Assembly: GCA_009885605.1 (NCBI GenBank)
Contig: VFKK01000140.1
Location: 1-36,359, forward strand
DNA: 36,359 nucleotides
Direction: 5' to 3'
DNA from: Cyclobacteriaceae bacterium
GTDB lineage: Bacteria > Bacteroidota > Bacteroidia > Cytophagales > Cyclobacteriaceae
Each line of letters starts with the position of its first letter. The first letter of the stretch is position 1. The translations under genes were made by a program, and so were the position numbers. The notes beneath the pieces are model-generated. The model was not told the DNA's origin, made no database searches, and worked only from the letters and a program-made list of their open reading frames with translations. This document shows, piece after piece, positions 1 to 12,763 of this stretch.

Positions 1-507
1 GACGAAATGAGTAACTTTCCCGTCCGTATCTTTCCAGATTTCGGGTCCGGTGGTTTTGTAATGAGCCAGGTAATTGTCAGGATTTGCAAATTGGTTGAGC
101 ATGAAATAGCCTTCTTCATCCCGCATTTGCTCGGATAAGGTTCTCGAGTATTCGATCGTCTTTGCAGCAGGAGTCAGGATTACTTTGGCACCATAAGCTT
201 CCATAGAAAGGACCCGCTCTTTGGTGGAATTATCCGGCATGATCAATGTCATTTCCAGTCCAAGCACCTTTGCGACCATCGCCAACGCAATTCCTGTATT
301 GCCGCTTGTAGCTTCGACTAATCTATCACCCCTTTTAATATCTCTCCGGTCAAGAGCACTTCGAAGCATGTTGTACGCCGCGCGATCTTTCACGCTTCCG
401 CCCGGATTTTGACCTTCCAGTTTACAAAGGATTTTTACGTTAGGATTTACAGGAATATGTTCCAGTTCAATCAGAGGTGTATTTCCTATCAATTCAAATA
501 ACTTCAT
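1..507 (-). CDS. cysM: Cysteine synthase (CysM/CysK family), C-terminus cut by window edge
   Basis: Hand translation from the ATG at 507: MKLFELIGNTPLIELEHIPVNPNVKILCKLEGQNPGGSVKDRAAYNML...VEATSGNTGIALAMVAKVLGLEMTLIMPDN. Has the PLP-lysine motif (GGSVKDRAA) and SGNTGIA typical of cysteine synthases. Open to base 1, so absent from the ORF track. Confidence 0.93.
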   Translation of the reverse strand, partial: MKLFELIGNTPLIELEHIPVNPNVKILCKLEGQNPGGSVKDRAAYNMLRSALDRRDIKRGDRLVEATSGNTGIALAMVAKVLGLEMTLIMPDNSTKERVLSMEAYGAKVILTPAAKTIEYSRTLSEQMRDEEGYFMLNQFANPDNYLAHYKTTGPEIWKDTDGKVTHFV

Positions 508-1339
508 TCGAATCGTTTTTAAACACATACAAATCAGTTACCTCGCTGTCGGCATGATACATTTGGGTTTGGTAATAAACCTTGCTTCCTGCAGGCACGC
601 TCTTGGTAAGCCATACATTTCCCCCGATCACGCTATTCTTTCCTATAGTTGTATTTCCACCTAAAATCGTGGCCCCTGAATAAATCACGACATTATCCTC
701 GATTGTTGGATGGCGCTTCAGATCTGCATCCGCTTTGTCCACACTCAATGCTCCAAGCGTGACGCCCTGATAGATTTTGACGTGATTTCCGATCACGGTT
801 GTTTCTCCGATTACCACTCCGGTACCGTGGTCGATGCAGAAAGAATGGCCAATTTGAGCTCCCGGATGAATATCAATTCCGGTTCTGCTATGGGCGATCT
901 CGGTGATCATCCTTGGAATAAGTTTGATCCCAAGATTGTGGAGTAGGTTTGCAATTCGGAAAGCTGCAATCGCATAAAACCCCGGATAGCTTCTTAAAAT
1001 CTCTGTTCTTGATTTTGCAGCAGGATCACCTTCGTACATCGCATCCACATCCTCGTGGACCATGTCAAATACTTTCTCCAGACCTTTAAAAAATTCATAG
1101 GCAAGTGCTTTGCCATCACCTCCATGCAAATGAATATTTCGCTCTAAAATGATGGAAAGTGAATTTCTCAATCTGTCAAATTGAGCTTCGACCTCAGTTT
1201 TTTCTTTGATTTTGTTGACTGAATATTCCGGGAAAAGTAATCCGAGTAATTCCTCGAAAAAATTCTTGATTACCTTAGGTGAAGGGCAATCAGTACATTC
1301 CTGATGCGCCTTATGTATTTTGGTAATTAGTGATTGCAT
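494..1339 (-). CDS. cysE: Serine O-acetyltransferase
   Basis: Left-handed beta-helix hexapeptide repeats (GIDIHPGAQIGHSFCIDHGTGVVIGETTVIGNHVKIYQGVTLGA); start of cysM overlaps its end. Confidence 0.93.
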   Translation of the reverse strand: MQSLITKIHKAHQECTDCPSPKVIKNFFEELLGLLFPEYSVNKIKEKTEVEAQFDRLRNSLSIILERNIHLHGGDGKALAYEFFKGLEKVFDMVHEDVDAMYEGDPAAKSRTEILRSYPGFYAIAAFRIANLLHNLGIKLIPRMITEIAHSRTGIDIHPGAQIGHSFCIDHGTGVVIGETTVIGNHVKIYQGVTLGALSVDKADADLKRHPTIEDNVVIYSGATILGGNTTIGKNSVIGGNVWLTKSVPAGSKVYYQTQMYHADSEVTDLYVFKNDSNEVI

Positions 1340-1360
1340 GGTTTGAGTTGGGAGGTCTTA

Positions 1361-1915
1361 TCACATGACAAAACCCACTCGAATCACATATGGTTCACCA
1401 TAAGGAGACTGAAGATTATCATATAGTACATTGTAGAGGAAAGTAAAATTTGCTCCGCCTCTGGAACCGAAAGGTGCAAAGTACCCTCCCCCCAAAAATA
1501 GTGCATCCGACCAGATTCTGCTAAACCGTTCTGTCAAAAAATTGTAGTTGTCATAATTGAGTTTTTCATACTCGCCATGCAGAAAAACATTTGGCAAAAC
1601 ATTGAATCGAGAGAAAATCCTGCCTCCATAGGCATTGGATTCTCCTCCGGAATAGCGAGAATCATTGAAATATTGATAAGTGATCCCAAGACCTGAAGAG
1701 AATCTGGGCGTAATCATTACACCAGCCAATGGAGAAAGGTCTATTAAAGTAATCGTACCAAATTGCATCCCGAAATTCCCTCCGAAATACAAACGATCTT
1801 TGAATGGAATGGAGTCAGAATCAGTGTAAATCTCCCGCTGAGCAAATGAGTTGGTTTGAAAAAAGGCGAAGGACACGAAAGCCAGGATTGCGAATTTATT
1901 TTTTAACAATGACAT
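1361..1915 (-). CDS. Small secreted/outer-membrane beta-barrel-like protein of unknown function
   Basis: 184 aa with N-terminal signal-like peptide (MSLLKNKFAILAFVSFAFFQTNSFAQ) and alternating aromatic/Gly strands; overlaps the end of the ftsB-like gene by 20 nt. Confidence 0.7.
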   Translation of the reverse strand: MSLLKNKFAILAFVSFAFFQTNSFAQREIYTDSDSIPFKDRLYFGGNFGMQFGTITLIDLSPLAGVMITPRFSSGLGITYQYFNDSRYSGGESNAYGGRIFSRFNVLPNVFLHGEYEKLNYDNYNFLTERFSRIWSDALFLGGGYFAPFGSRGGANFTFLYNVLYDNLQSPYGEPYVIRVGFVM

Positions 1916-2183
1916 AGAGATCTTCAGTCTTTTTTTTCATAAAATACTTTTCACGAGCGAATTTCTCCAAAAGTTCGGGGTTGCTCATCAACTCCTCCCG
2001 TTCGGCTTGAATTTTCTCTTTTCGCTCGATGTAAAATTCTTTTTGATCCTCAAGCTGATTCAGTTTTCTGCTCAGTCTGAATTGATTGACCACGTTATTG
2101 GAGTCAATAAAAATCATCCAAAACAGGAAAAACGCAGTGGAGAGAAAATAAAAATTCTTGGTGTACTTGAGGTACTTTCTCAT
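1896..2183 (-). CDS. FtsB/DivIC-family septum formation initiator
   Basis: 95 aa: one N-terminal TM segment, then a coiled coil (RKLNQLEDQKEFYIERKEKIQAEREELMSNPELLEKFAREKYFMKKKTEDLYVI), typical of septum formation initiators. Confidence 0.8.
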   Translation of the reverse strand: MRKYLKYTKNFYFLSTAFFLFWMIFIDSNNVVNQFRLSRKLNQLEDQKEFYIERKEKIQAEREELMSNPELLEKFAREKYFMKKKTEDLYVIVKK

Positions 2184-2233
2184 ACGAGCTTGGGTAAAAA
2201 TTCTAAGATCAAGTTACAAAAATGATGCAAAAA

Positions 2234-2261
2234 AAAAGACAGCCTCGAAAGACTGTCTTTT
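2234..2261 (-). terminator. Rho-independent terminator downstream of eno
   Basis: AAAAGACAG / CTGTCTTTT inverted repeat; on the minus strand followed by a run of T. Confidence 0.75.
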
Positions 2262-2282
2262 AATATTGAAAATCACTAGTTA

Positions 2283-4686
<2,404 letters not shown>

Positions 4687-4702
4687 TTTTTTGAAAGTTG
4701 CC

Positions 4703-4710
4703 CAAAGTTA
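4703..4710 (-). promoter_or_regulatory. Candidate Bacteroidota -7 element (TAACTTTG) upstream of carA
   Basis: Minus-strand TAACTTTG matches TAnnTTTG 16 nt before the carA ATG; no clear TTTG at the expected -33 position. Confidence 0.4.
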
Positions 4711-4751
4711 AAGATTTATTGGGAAGGAGAATGAATGGTAGGGTTATAAAA

Positions 4752-4781
4752 AAAGGATTGAACGTATGTCCAATCCTTTTA
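4752..4781 (-). terminator. Rho-independent terminator downstream of rplQ
   Basis: AAAAGGATTG / CAATCCTTTT 10-bp inverted repeat between the rplQ stop and carA start, followed on the minus strand by T-rich sequence. Confidence 0.75.
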
Positions 4782-4801
4782 TTTATAAGTGATTTCTCAA
4801 C

Positions 4802-5350
4802 TTATTTTTCCTCTGATTCATCAGTTGATTCAGCAGAAGCTTCCGGAGCACTAGGCTCTTCAGATTTTGCTTCGGCAGCAGGAGCTTTCGTCGCAGGAGC
4901 CTTTGCAGCAACTGCAGCTGGTGCAGCACCGGTACCTCTTCTGGATCTTCTTGTAGTCTTCTTCGCAGGCTCTGCATTTTTCAGCATCAATTCGTTGAAG
5001 TCAACCAATTCGATGATACACATTTCAGCATTATCTCCAAGACGGAAGCCTGTTTTAATAATTCTGGTATATCCTCCAGGACGAGTTGATACTTTCTCAA
5101 TCACTTCACCAAAAAGGACGATGATCGCCTCTTTGTTTTTAAGATAGGAGAAAGCCATACGTCTGTTGTGAGTCGTATCGTCTTTAGCTCTGGTAATCAG
5201 AGGCTCGACGTATTTCTTCAATTCTTTAGCCTTGGCAAGCGTGGTTGAGATACGCTTGTGAAGAAGTAGAGAGGTAGCCATATTAGAAAGCATTGCCTTC
5301 CTGTGAGCGGTCTTTCTTCCAAGGTGGTTAAATTTCTTACCGTGTCTCAT
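4802..5350 (-). CDS. rplQ: Ribosomal protein L17 with Ala/Glu-rich C-terminal tail
   Basis: [34 protein letters not shown]...; tail [41 protein letters not shown]. Confidence 0.98.
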   Translation of the reverse strand: MRHGKKFNHLGRKTAHRKAMLSNMATSLLLHKRISTTLAKAKELKKYVEPLITRAKDDTTHNRRMAFSYLKNKEAIIVLFGEVIEKVSTRPGGYTRIIKTGFRLGDNAEMCIIELVDFNELMLKNAEPAKKTTRRSRRGTGAAPAAVAAKAPATKAPAAEAKSEEPSAPEASAESTDESEEK

Positions 5351-5356
5351 TGTTAT

Positions 5357-6346
5357 TTATTCTTCGTCAAGTTTATACTTTGAAATATCCATACCAAAGG
5401 TCAAGCCTTTTTCCTGGATGAGTTGCTCCAATTCAGCGAGAGATTTCTTTCCAAAGTTTCTAAATTTCATCATGTCAGAAATTTCAAGTTTAGCAAGATC
5501 ACCCAATGTCTTTACATCAGCAGCTTTAAGACAATTGAACGCACGAACAGAAAGGTCAAGATCACTCAAAGACGTTTTCAAAAGCTTTCTCATATGAAGG
5601 AATTCTTCATCGATAGGCTCAGGCTCCGCTACTCCTGTTTGATCAAGGACCATAGTCTGGTCAGAGAACAACATAAAGTGCTGAATCAAGATTTTTGCAG
5701 ATTCCTGAAGAGCTTTTTCTGGATGGATAGATCCATCCGTAGTTACTTCTAAAATCAGTTTCTCAAAGTCTGTCTTCTGCTCAACTCGGGTGTTTTCGAC
5801 GCTGTACTTCACATTCTTTATTGGAGTGAAAATGGCATCGATGGCGATTACACCAAAAACCTGATCTTTAGGTTTTGACTCATCAGCCGGCATATACCCT
5901 CTTCCTTTTTCTACTGTAAGTTCAATTTCAAACCCCTTAGTTTCATCTATATGACAGATGATAAGCTCAGGATTCAAAATATCAAAGGAAGAAGTGAACT
6001 TAGCAATGTCCCCGGCCGTGAGAACAGACTGATTTTTGATCTCTACAGTGATTTTTCCATCGAAAGCTTCATGAACCTTCTTGAATCTCACTTGCTTCAA
6101 ATTCAAAATAATATCAGTTACGTCTTCAACTACACCTTCGATGGTGGAAAACTCATGCACTACACCAGGAATTTTGATTGAAGTGATGGCGTATCCCTCC
6201 AAGGAAGAAAGCAATATTCTTCTCAGGGCGTTACCAATAGTAACTCCATAGCCTTTTTCGAGCGGTTTGAAGGTAAATAAGCCATGAAAGTCATCGGCTT
6301 TCTCCATCACCACTTTCTCTGGCATTTGAAATGCTAGTATGGACAT
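5357..6346 (-). CDS. rpoA: RNA polymerase alpha subunit
   Basis: [54 protein letters not shown]-terminal domain [20 protein letters not shown]. Confidence 0.99.
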   Translation of the reverse strand: MSILAFQMPEKVVMEKADDFHGLFTFKPLEKGYGVTIGNALRRILLSSLEGYAITSIKIPGVVHEFSTIEGVVEDVTDIILNLKQVRFKKVHEAFDGKITVEIKNQSVLTAGDIAKFTSSFDILNPELIICHIDETKGFEIELTVEKGRGYMPADESKPKDQVFGVIAIDAIFTPIKNVKYSVENTRVEQKTDFEKLILEVTTDGSIHPEKALQESAKILIQHFMLFSDQTMVLDQTGVAEPEPIDEEFLHMRKLLKTSLSDLDLSVRAFNCLKAADVKTLGDLAKLEISDMMKFRNFGKKSLAELEQLIQEKGLTFGMDISKYKLDEE

Positions 6347-6384
6347 ATATCTCGTTCTTTTTTTAAAAGCTGAAAATATTAAGA

Positions 6385-6990
6385 TTACTTAGAGTAAAGT
6401 TCGACAATGAGCTGCTCCTTGATATTCTCAGGAATATCATTTCTGCTAGGAATACTGACGAATTTGCCGGTCAATGAAGCGCCATCCCACTCTAACCAGG
6501 AATATTTATTGACACCTCTACCAGCCAAGCTGTTTGTGATAGCTTCAAGAGACTTAGATCTTTCTCTTACTGAAACTACATCACCCGGCTTAAGGGTAAA
6601 TGAAGGAATGTTAACTACCTCACCATTCACCAGCAAATGCTTGTGAGAAACGAATTGTCTTGCACCTCTTCTTGTTGGGGCGATACCCAACCTGTACACC
6701 GTGTTGTCCAATCTTGCTTCAAGAAGCTGAAGAAGGTTTTCACCAGTGATACCAGTTTTTCTGGAAGCAATACCAAACATTTTGGCAAATTGTCTTTCCA
6801 AGACTCCATAGATGTATTTAGCCTTCTGCTTTTCAGCAAGTTGGATTGCATATTCTGACTGCTTCTTTCTTCTACCTTTTCCGTGTTGTCCCGGACCGTA
6901 GTTTTTCTTCTGAAGTGCCTTGCTATGCCCCTCGATAGGCTCACCAAATTTTCTGGCGATCTTTGCTTTAGGACCTGTATATCTAGCCAT
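6385..6990 (-). CDS. rpsD: Ribosomal protein S4
   Basis: [19 protein letters not shown]..., [32 protein letters not shown]4 domain. Confidence 0.98.
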   Translation of the reverse strand: MARYTGPKAKIARKFGEPIEGHSKALQKKNYGPGQHGKGRRKKQSEYAIQLAEKQKAKYIYGVLERQFAKMFGIASRKTGITGENLLQLLEARLDNTVYRLGIAPTRRGARQFVSHKHLLVNGEVVNIPSFTLKPGDVVSVRERSKSLEAITNSLAGRGVNKYSWLEWDGASLTGKFVSIPSRNDIPENIKEQLIVELYSK

Positions 6991-7008
6991 TCTATTACAA
7001 TTTTATAA

Positions 7009-7407
7009 TTAAACTCTTCTACGCTTAGGTGGACGACAGCCATTGTGTGGCATTGGAGTCACGTCAGTGATGGTAGTCACATCCAATCCTACATTTTGCA
7101 ATGTTCTGATCGCAGATTCACGACCAGCACCGGGACCTTTTACAAATACTTCGATTTTTCTCAAACCTAAGTCAAATGCCACTTGTCCGCAATTTTGAGC
7201 GGCCATCTGAGCAGCGTAAGGAGTATTTTTCTTTGAACCTCTGAAACCCATTTTACCGGCAGAAGCCCAAGAGATCACTTGACCTGCATTATTGGTAATA
7301 GAGATAATGATATTATTGAAGGAAGCTCTTATGTGAGCTTGCCCGACAGCTTCTACCTTTACTACTCTTTTTTTACCCTTTGCTTTATCGTTTCTTTTCT
7401 GAGCCAT
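7009..7407 (-). CDS. rpsK: Ribosomal protein S11
   Basis: [46 protein letters not shown] ... [16 protein letters not shown]. Confidence 0.98.
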   Translation of the reverse strand: MAQKRNDKAKGKKRVVKVEAVGQAHIRASFNNIIISITNNAGQVISWASAGKMGFRGSKKNTPYAAQMAAQNCGQVAFDLGLRKIEVFVKGPGAGRESAIRTLQNVGLDVTTITDVTPMPHNGCRPPKRRRV

Positions 7408-7422
7408 AATCTAAATCAGGTT

Positions 7423-7800
7423 TTATTTAGTTGCTTTCTTTTTGTTGGCAACTGTCTTTCTCTTACCCTTCCTTGTTCTAGCGTTGTTCTTGGTATGCTG
7501 ACCGCGAACAGGAAGCCCTTTTCTATGTCTTAAACCTCTGTAGCAACCGATGTCCATCAGTCGTTTGATGTTCAATTGGATCTCTGACTTCAATACACCT
7601 TCAGTTCTGAATTCCTCGCCAATAAGAGTACGGATGGCTGTTGATTCTTCATCATTCCACTCGCCTGCCTTTTTGTCGAAAGAGATACCGGCTTTGCTCA
7701 GGATCGCTTGAGCTGAACTTCTACCAATACCGAAGATATAAGTAAGTCCGATCTCGCCACGTTTATTGTCTGGTATATCTACACCTGCAATTCTAGCCAT
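7423..7800 (-). CDS. rpsM: Ribosomal protein S13
   Basis: [31 protein letters not shown]..., [25 protein letters not shown]. Confidence 0.98.
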   Translation of the reverse strand: MARIAGVDIPDNKRGEIGLTYIFGIGRSSAQAILSKAGISFDKKAGEWNDEESTAIRTLIGEEFRTEGVLKSEIQLNIKRLMDIGCYRGLRHRKGLPVRGQHTKNNARTRKGKRKTVANKKKATK

Positions 7801-7804
7801 AATC

Positions 7805-7921
7805 TTAACCTTGTCTTTGTTTATACTTAGGATTTTTCTTGTTGATCACGTAAAGTACTCCCTTCCTTCTGATCAACTTACAGTCAACACTTCTTTTTTT
7901 AATAGATGTCTTTACTTTCAT
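7805..7921 (-). CDS. rpmJ: Ribosomal protein L36, lacking the zinc-binding residues
   Basis: Hand translation: [38 protein letters not shown]. Too short for the ORF track; lies between infA and rpsM as expected. Confidence 0.96.
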   Translation of the reverse strand: MKVKTSIKKRSVDCKLIRRKGVLYVINKKNPKYKQRQG

Positions 7922-7927
7922 GTCAGT

Positions 7928-8146
7928 CTATTTATATCTATATACTATTCTACCTTTTGATAAATCGTATGGAGACAACTCTAATTTTACTCTGTCCCCA
8001 GGAAGAATCTTTATATAATTCATCCTCATTTTACCGGAAATATGAGCAATAAGCTGATGTCCATTTTCCAATTCCACTTTAAACATCGCATTGGACAATG
8101 CTTCCGTGATGGTCCCGTCCTGTTCTATTGATGTTTGTTTCGCCAT
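7928..8146 (-). CDS. infA: Translation initiation factor IF-1
   Basis: 72 aa: [72 protein letters not shown]. Confidence 0.98.
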   Translation of the reverse strand: MAKQTSIEQDGTITEALSNAMFKVELENGHQLIAHISGKMRMNYIKILPGDRVKLELSPYDLSKGRIVYRYK

Positions 8147-8147
8147 A

Positions 8148-8921
8148 TTAGAATTTAAAATTCTCTTCTATGTATTTATGGGTCGTCAAGACCTCTGTTC
8201 TATCTTCAAATATTGCAACCGTATGCTCATAGTGAGCTGAAGCCTTTCTATCAGCAGTGCGGATAGTCCAACCATCTTTCTCCTGAACAATGTTCCTTGT
8301 TCCAAGATTTACCATTGGCTCGATCGCAATCACCATTCCTGCTTTGAGAGGAATTCCACTCCCTTTCTTTCCATAATTTGGAACCTCAGGGGCTTCGTGA
8401 AGATTTTTTCCCAATCCATGTCCGACAAGTTCTCTGACTACTGTATAGCCCTTTGCCTCTACGAACTTTTGAATTGCAAAACCGATATCTCCGACTCTAT
8501 TCCCAAAAACAGCTTGCTCAATACCTAGATAAAGTGAATCTCTGGTGGACTTTAATAAGTCAATGATTGAAGCGGATACTTCACCAATAGGGTACGTATA
8601 AGCGGAATCGCTATGAAAACCTTGGTGAAAGACTCCACAATCTATTGAGATTATATCGCCATCTTTCAATTCATACTGAGAAGGAAAACCGTGAACGACT
8701 ACTTCATTCACTGAAATACAAAGCGAAGCAGGGAAACCATTGTAGCCTTTAAAAGAAGGCACTGCATTATTATCCCTGATAAACTCCTCAGCTATTTTAT
8801 CTAATAAAGAGGTCTTTACCCCTTCTTTAACATGTTTGGCTACTTCCCCATGGGCTTTACCAAGAATGTCAGCACTTTTTTTAATCAACTCAACTTCTTC
8901 CGAAGTCTTATAATGAATCAT
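8148..8921 (-). CDS. map: Type I methionine aminopeptidase
   Basis: [72 protein letters not shown] metal-ligand motifs. Confidence 0.97.
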   Translation of the reverse strand: MIHYKTSEEVELIKKSADILGKAHGEVAKHVKEGVKTSLLDKIAEEFIRDNNAVPSFKGYNGFPASLCISVNEVVVHGFPSQYELKDGDIISIDCGVFHQGFHSDSAYTYPIGEVSASIIDLLKSTRDSLYLGIEQAVFGNRVGDIGFAIQKFVEAKGYTVVRELVGHGLGKNLHEAPEVPNYGKKGSGIPLKAGMVIAIEPMVNLGTRNIVQEKDGWTIRTADRKASAHYEHTVAIFEDRTEVLTTHKYIEENFKF

Positions 8922-8923
8922 TT

Positions 8924-10243
8924 CTAGGCAATCTGGTAATTGGAAGGATTGTTCTTCATATTACCGCTTTTCATCATTCCTTCGTAATGTCTCATCAAAA
9001 GGTAACTTTCAATTTGTCTTAAAGTATCCATGATCACACCGATCATAATTAAGAGAGAAGTTCCTCCGTAGAATTGAGCGAACTCAGTTCCTACTCCAGA
9101 AATGATTGCTAAAGCGGGCAAAATGGCCACCGCAGCTAACAGAACGGATCCAGGTAAAGTTATTTTAGAAATAATTCCATCGATAAATTCTGCTGTAGGA
9201 GCTCCAGGTTTGATGCCGGGAACAAAACCACCGTTTCTCTTCATATCTTCTGCAATTTGCTCAGGGTTAACTGTGATAGCAGTGTAGAAGAATGTGAAAA
9301 CGATAATAAGAACAGCAAATAACAAGTTGTATTGCCAAGATGTAAAGTCACTAAATGTGGCTCCTATGTAGTTAGCAATATCGCTTTCAGATGCCCAAAT
9401 TTGAGAAATCAAAGCTGGCAGGAACATTAATGATTGAGCGAAAATGATTGGCATAACTCCAGAGGCATTAACCTTAATAGGAATATACTGTCTCTGTCCG
9501 CCGTACACCTTACCTCCAACTACTTGCTTTGCATATTGAACAGGAATCCTTCTTGTTGCTTCTGTCAAGGCTATAACACCTACCACAACAAAAAACAGAA
9601 CCAAGGCCTCAATGATGAGTAGCAACATTCCGGAAGATCCTTTCTCCAGTCCTTCAGCAATAATTGCACCTGGAAACCTGGAGATAATACCGATCATGAT
9701 CAGCATCGAAATTCCATTTCCAATACCTTTTTCGGTGATTTTCTCTCCAAGCCACATGCAAAACATGGTACCTGCGGAAAGTAAAACCAATGAACTGAAC
9801 ATGAATAGCGATGTACTTACCATTACAGCGCCGGTTGGCAAAATAGTGGCAGTTACATATCCGATACCCTGGGCAATCGTGATAGCTATTGTTAATACCC
9901 GGGTGATCTGGTTGATTCTTTTTCTTCCAGATTCTCCCTCTTTTTGCATCTTCTGAAAATAAGGAACTCCGACAGTCAATAGCTGCAACACGATGGAAGC
10001 AGATATATACGGCATGATACCAAGACCGAAGATGGAAGCATTACTAAATGCACCACCAAGGAAAGTATCAATCAAACCAAAGATTCCCTCCGGAGCTGCA
10101 CCTAACTTAGAAGGATCCACCCCTGGAAGAACGATGAAAGAACCTAGTCTGAAGATGATCAGAAAACCGATCGTGTTCAGGATTCTCACTCGTAGATCTT
10201 CGATAGAGAAAATATTCTTAACTGTCGAGATAAACTTTTTCAT
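8924..10243 (-). CDS. secY: Protein translocase subunit SecY
   Basis: RILNTIGFLIIFRLGSFIVLPGVDP..., GIMPYISASIVLQLL, RRIPVQYAKQVVGGKVYGGQRQYIPIKVNASGVMPIIFAQSL, multiple TM segments. Confidence 0.98.
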   Translation of the reverse strand: MKKFISTVKNIFSIEDLRVRILNTIGFLIIFRLGSFIVLPGVDPSKLGAAPEGIFGLIDTFLGGAFSNASIFGLGIMPYISASIVLQLLTVGVPYFQKMQKEGESGRKRINQITRVLTIAITIAQGIGYVTATILPTGAVMVSTSLFMFSSLVLLSAGTMFCMWLGEKITEKGIGNGISMLIMIGIISRFPGAIIAEGLEKGSSGMLLLIIEALVLFFVVVGVIALTEATRRIPVQYAKQVVGGKVYGGQRQYIPIKVNASGVMPIIFAQSLMFLPALISQIWASESDIANYIGATFSDFTSWQYNLLFAVLIIVFTFFYTAITVNPEQIAEDMKRNGGFVPGIKPGAPTAEFIDGIISKITLPGSVLLAAVAILPALAIISGVGTEFAQFYGGTSLLIMIGVIMDTLRQIESYLLMRHYEGMMKSGNMKNNPSNYQIA

Positions 10244-10247
10244 TTAC

Positions 10248-10694
10248 TTAAATCTTGTTTACAGATCCCCCAAGAGTTTCGATTGCTGCAACAGCAGTCT
10301 CCGAAAACTTATGAGCAGTCACATTCAATTTGGATTTCAATTCGCCACCACCAAGGATTTTGATTTTATCATTCTTGGAAGCAATTCCATGAGCTACTAA
10401 AGCTTCCATGTCAATTACTTCAAGATTGAATTGATCAGCTAGGCCTTGCAAGGTATCCAAATTTACTGGTTTGAACTCAACTCTATTGAAGCTTTTGAAT
10501 CCAAATTTAGGAACTCGCCTTTGAAGGGGCATCTGACCACCTTCGAAACCAGATTTGGACTTATATCCAGATCTTGATTTTGCTCCTTTGTGACCTCTTG
10601 TAGAAGTACCTCCTCTTCCGGAACCCGTACCTCTACCTATTCTCTTGCGAGATTTAGTAGATCCATCGGCTGGTTTTAATGTATGCAGTTTCAT
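10248..10694 (-). CDS. rplO: Ribosomal protein L15
   Basis: MKLHTLKPADGSTKSRKRIGRGTGSGRGGTSTRGHKGAKSRSGYKSKSGFEGGQMPLQRRVPKFGF. Confidence 0.98.
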   Translation of the reverse strand: MKLHTLKPADGSTKSRKRIGRGTGSGRGGTSTRGHKGAKSRSGYKSKSGFEGGQMPLQRRVPKFGFKSFNRVEFKPVNLDTLQGLADQFNLEVIDMEALVAHGIASKNDKIKILGGGELKSKLNVTAHKFSETAVAAIETLGGSVNKI

Positions 10695-10696
10695 AA

Positions 10697-10876
10697 TTAA
10701 GCTTCTTCAACTTTTACAAGGTGACTAACTTTTTTTACCATTCCAGCAATCTGAGGAGTGTTTTCAACAATCTTGGACTTACTGATTTTACCAAGTCCTA
10801 AAGCAACGATAGTGGCTTTCTGATCTTTTGGTCTGTCAATGGTACTTTTGGTCTGAGTGATTTTTATCTTTCCCAT
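10697..10876 (-). CDS. rpmD: Ribosomal protein L30
   Basis: Hand translation (below ORF-track length): [59 protein letters not shown]; between rpsE and rplO. Confidence 0.95.
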   Translation of the reverse strand: MGKIKITQTKSTIDRPKDQKATIVALGLGKISKSKIVENTPQIAGMVKKVSHLVKVEEA

Positions 10877-10881
10877 GATGA

Positions 10882-11400
10882 TTATCCATTAAAGACTTTG
10901 GCCATTTTCACACCTCTCTGTTGAGAAACTGCAATAGCATCTCTCAATTGAATCAATGCGTCGATGGTAGCTTTTACCACGTTGTGAGGATTTGATGAGC
11001 CTTTAGATTTAGCCAAAACGTCTGTAACGCCAGCACTTTCTAAAACCGCACGCATCGCTCCACCGGCAATTACGCCTGTACCAGCAGCAGCTGGCTTGAT
11101 CAATACAAAACCTCCACCGAATTTACCTAATTGCTCGTGGGGGATTGTTCCTTTCAAAACCGGAACTTTAACCAAATTTTTCTTAGCATCTTCGATGCCT
11201 TTAGTGATCGCATCAGTTACTTCGTTGGCTTTACCCAAACCGTAACCCACAACTCCTTGGCCATCGCCTACCACTACTATAGCTGAAAAAGAGAATCTTC
11301 TACCACCTTTAACCACTTTGGCTACTCGGTTGATCGCTACTACTTTTTCCTTAAGTTCTGTATCTGTAGCCCGAATGGGCTTTCTTTTTACTTGAGACAT
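10882..11400 (-). CDS. rpsE: Ribosomal protein S5
   Basis: [77 protein letters not shown]. Confidence 0.98.
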   Translation of the reverse strand: MSQVKRKPIRATDTELKEKVVAINRVAKVVKGGRRFSFSAIVVVGDGQGVVGYGLGKANEVTDAITKGIEDAKKNLVKVPVLKGTIPHEQLGKFGGGFVLIKPAAAGTGVIAGGAMRAVLESAGVTDVLAKSKGSSNPHNVVKATIDALIQLRDAIAVSQQRGVKMAKVFNG

Positions 11401-11406
11401 ATCGGA

Positions 11407-11757
11407 TTAAAATTTAAGGCCACCTTCTCTGGCACCATCTGCCAAAGCTTTCACATTACCATGATACAAGTAGCCATTTCTATCGAATACTACTTCGCTC
11501 ACCCCATTAGCTACTGCTCTTTCAGCAAGCTTTTTACCTACTTCAGCTGAAACAGATAATGTGGTGTTGGCTTTTGCTCCAAGTTCTTTTGAGGATGCTT
11601 GTGCCAATGTGTGACCTTTAAGATCATCAACAAGTTGCGCATATATGCCAGTATTGCTTTTGAAAACTGACAACCGAGGTCTGGAATCAGTACCAGAAAT
11701 CTTTCTTCTGATACCCTGCTTGATTCTAAGTCTTCTGGAATTCTTATTAAATGCCAT
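11407..11757 (-). CDS. rplR: Ribosomal protein L18
   Basis: [35 protein letters not shown] ... [28 protein letters not shown]. Confidence 0.98.
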   Translation of the reverse strand: MAFNKNSRRLRIKQGIRRKISGTDSRPRLSVFKSNTGIYAQLVDDLKGHTLAQASSKELGAKANTTLSVSAEVGKKLAERAVANGVSEVVFDRNGYLYHGNVKALADGAREGGLKF

Positions 11758-11763
11758 AACCTA

Positions 11764-12321
11764 TTATTTTTTACCGGCAGTTTTACCAGCCTTACGTCTA
11801 ACTTGTTCACCAACGAAGCGCACACCTTTTCCTTTGTAAGGTTCAACCTTACGAAGAGATTTGATTTTTGCTGCTATTTGACCGATCAATTCCTTGTCAA
11901 TTGCTTCCAATGTAATAATCGGGTTTTTACCTTTTGGAGTCTCGGTTTTCAAAGAGACGCTCTGTGGCAATGCAAAGAAAATGTTGTGGGAATATCCAAG
12001 ACTTAGTTCAAGAACTTGTCCTTGATTGGTTGCCTTATAACCTACGCCTACAAGCTCCAAGTCTCTTTTGTAACCTTCAGATACACCTATGATCATATTA
12101 TTGATCAATGATCTGTAAAGCCCGTGCATAGACTTGTGTCTTTTAGAATCAGTTGGTCTTGAAACAACAACTTCCTGACCTTCTACTTTCACCTCAATAT
12201 CGGGATTCACATCCTGAGTGAGAGTACCTTTTGGACCTTTAACAGTGACCAGCCCATGAGCTGACACGTCTACAGTAACACCGCCAGGTATATTTATTGG
12301 TTTTTTACCTATTCTAGACAT
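11764..12321 (-). CDS. rplF: Ribosomal protein L6
   Basis: MSRIGKKPINIPGGVTVDVSAHGLVTVKGPKGTL ... RKVEPYKGKGVRFVGEQVRRKAGKTAGKK. Confidence 0.98.
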   Translation of the reverse strand: MSRIGKKPINIPGGVTVDVSAHGLVTVKGPKGTLTQDVNPDIEVKVEGQEVVVSRPTDSKRHKSMHGLYRSLINNMIIGVSEGYKRDLELVGVGYKATNQGQVLELSLGYSHNIFFALPQSVSLKTETPKGKNPIITLEAIDKELIGQIAAKIKSLRKVEPYKGKGVRFVGEQVRRKAGKTAGKK

Positions 12322-12330
12322 GATAGTAAA

Positions 12331-12726
12331 TTAATATACGTAGCAAAGTACTTCGCCTCCAACACCTTCGGTGCGAGCTTCTTTGTCTGTCATTACACCT
12401 TTTGATGTAGAAACGATTGCAATACCAAGTCCATTAATGACTCTAGGTAAGCTGTCATGCTTTACATACTTTCTCAGACCTGGAGTACTTACTCTTCTCA
12501 GGCTCACGATTGCATTTTGCTTCGTAGTTGGACTATATTTCAAAGCGATTTTGATGGTTCCCTGAGGGCCATTGTCTTCAAACTTGTAATTTTGAATATA
12601 TCCTTTCTCGTGCAATACTTTCGTAATCTCCTTTTTAAGGTTGGACGCAGGTATCTCGACAATTCTATGAGAAGCCTTGATGGCATTTCTCAATCTGGTC
12701 AGATAATCAGCTATTGGATCAGTCAT
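12331..12726 (-). CDS. rpsH: Ribosomal protein S8
   Basis: MTDPIADYLTRLRNAIKASHRIVEIPASNLKKEI ... VSTSKGVMTDKEARTEGVGGEVLCYVY. Confidence 0.98.
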   Translation of the reverse strand: MTDPIADYLTRLRNAIKASHRIVEIPASNLKKEITKVLHEKGYIQNYKFEDNGPQGTIKIALKYSPTTKQNAIVSLRRVSTPGLRKYVKHDSLPRVINGLGIAIVSTSKGVMTDKEARTEGVGGEVLCYVY

Positions 12727-12763
12727 GGTTCATTTAAGTCTAGCTCCACCCGAATTGGGCGTG

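Noticed and set aside
221-412. 63-aa plus-strand ORF at the window start
   Set aside because: Antisense to the clear cysteine synthase reading frame (1-507 minus).
4783-4977. 64-aa Leu/Arg-rich minus-strand ORF in rplQ
   Set aside because: Alternative frame of the repetitive Ala/Glu-rich L17 tail.
6627-7043. 138-aa minus-strand ORF overlapping rpsD
   Set aside because: Out-of-frame shadow of the conserved S4 gene; no recognisable motifs.
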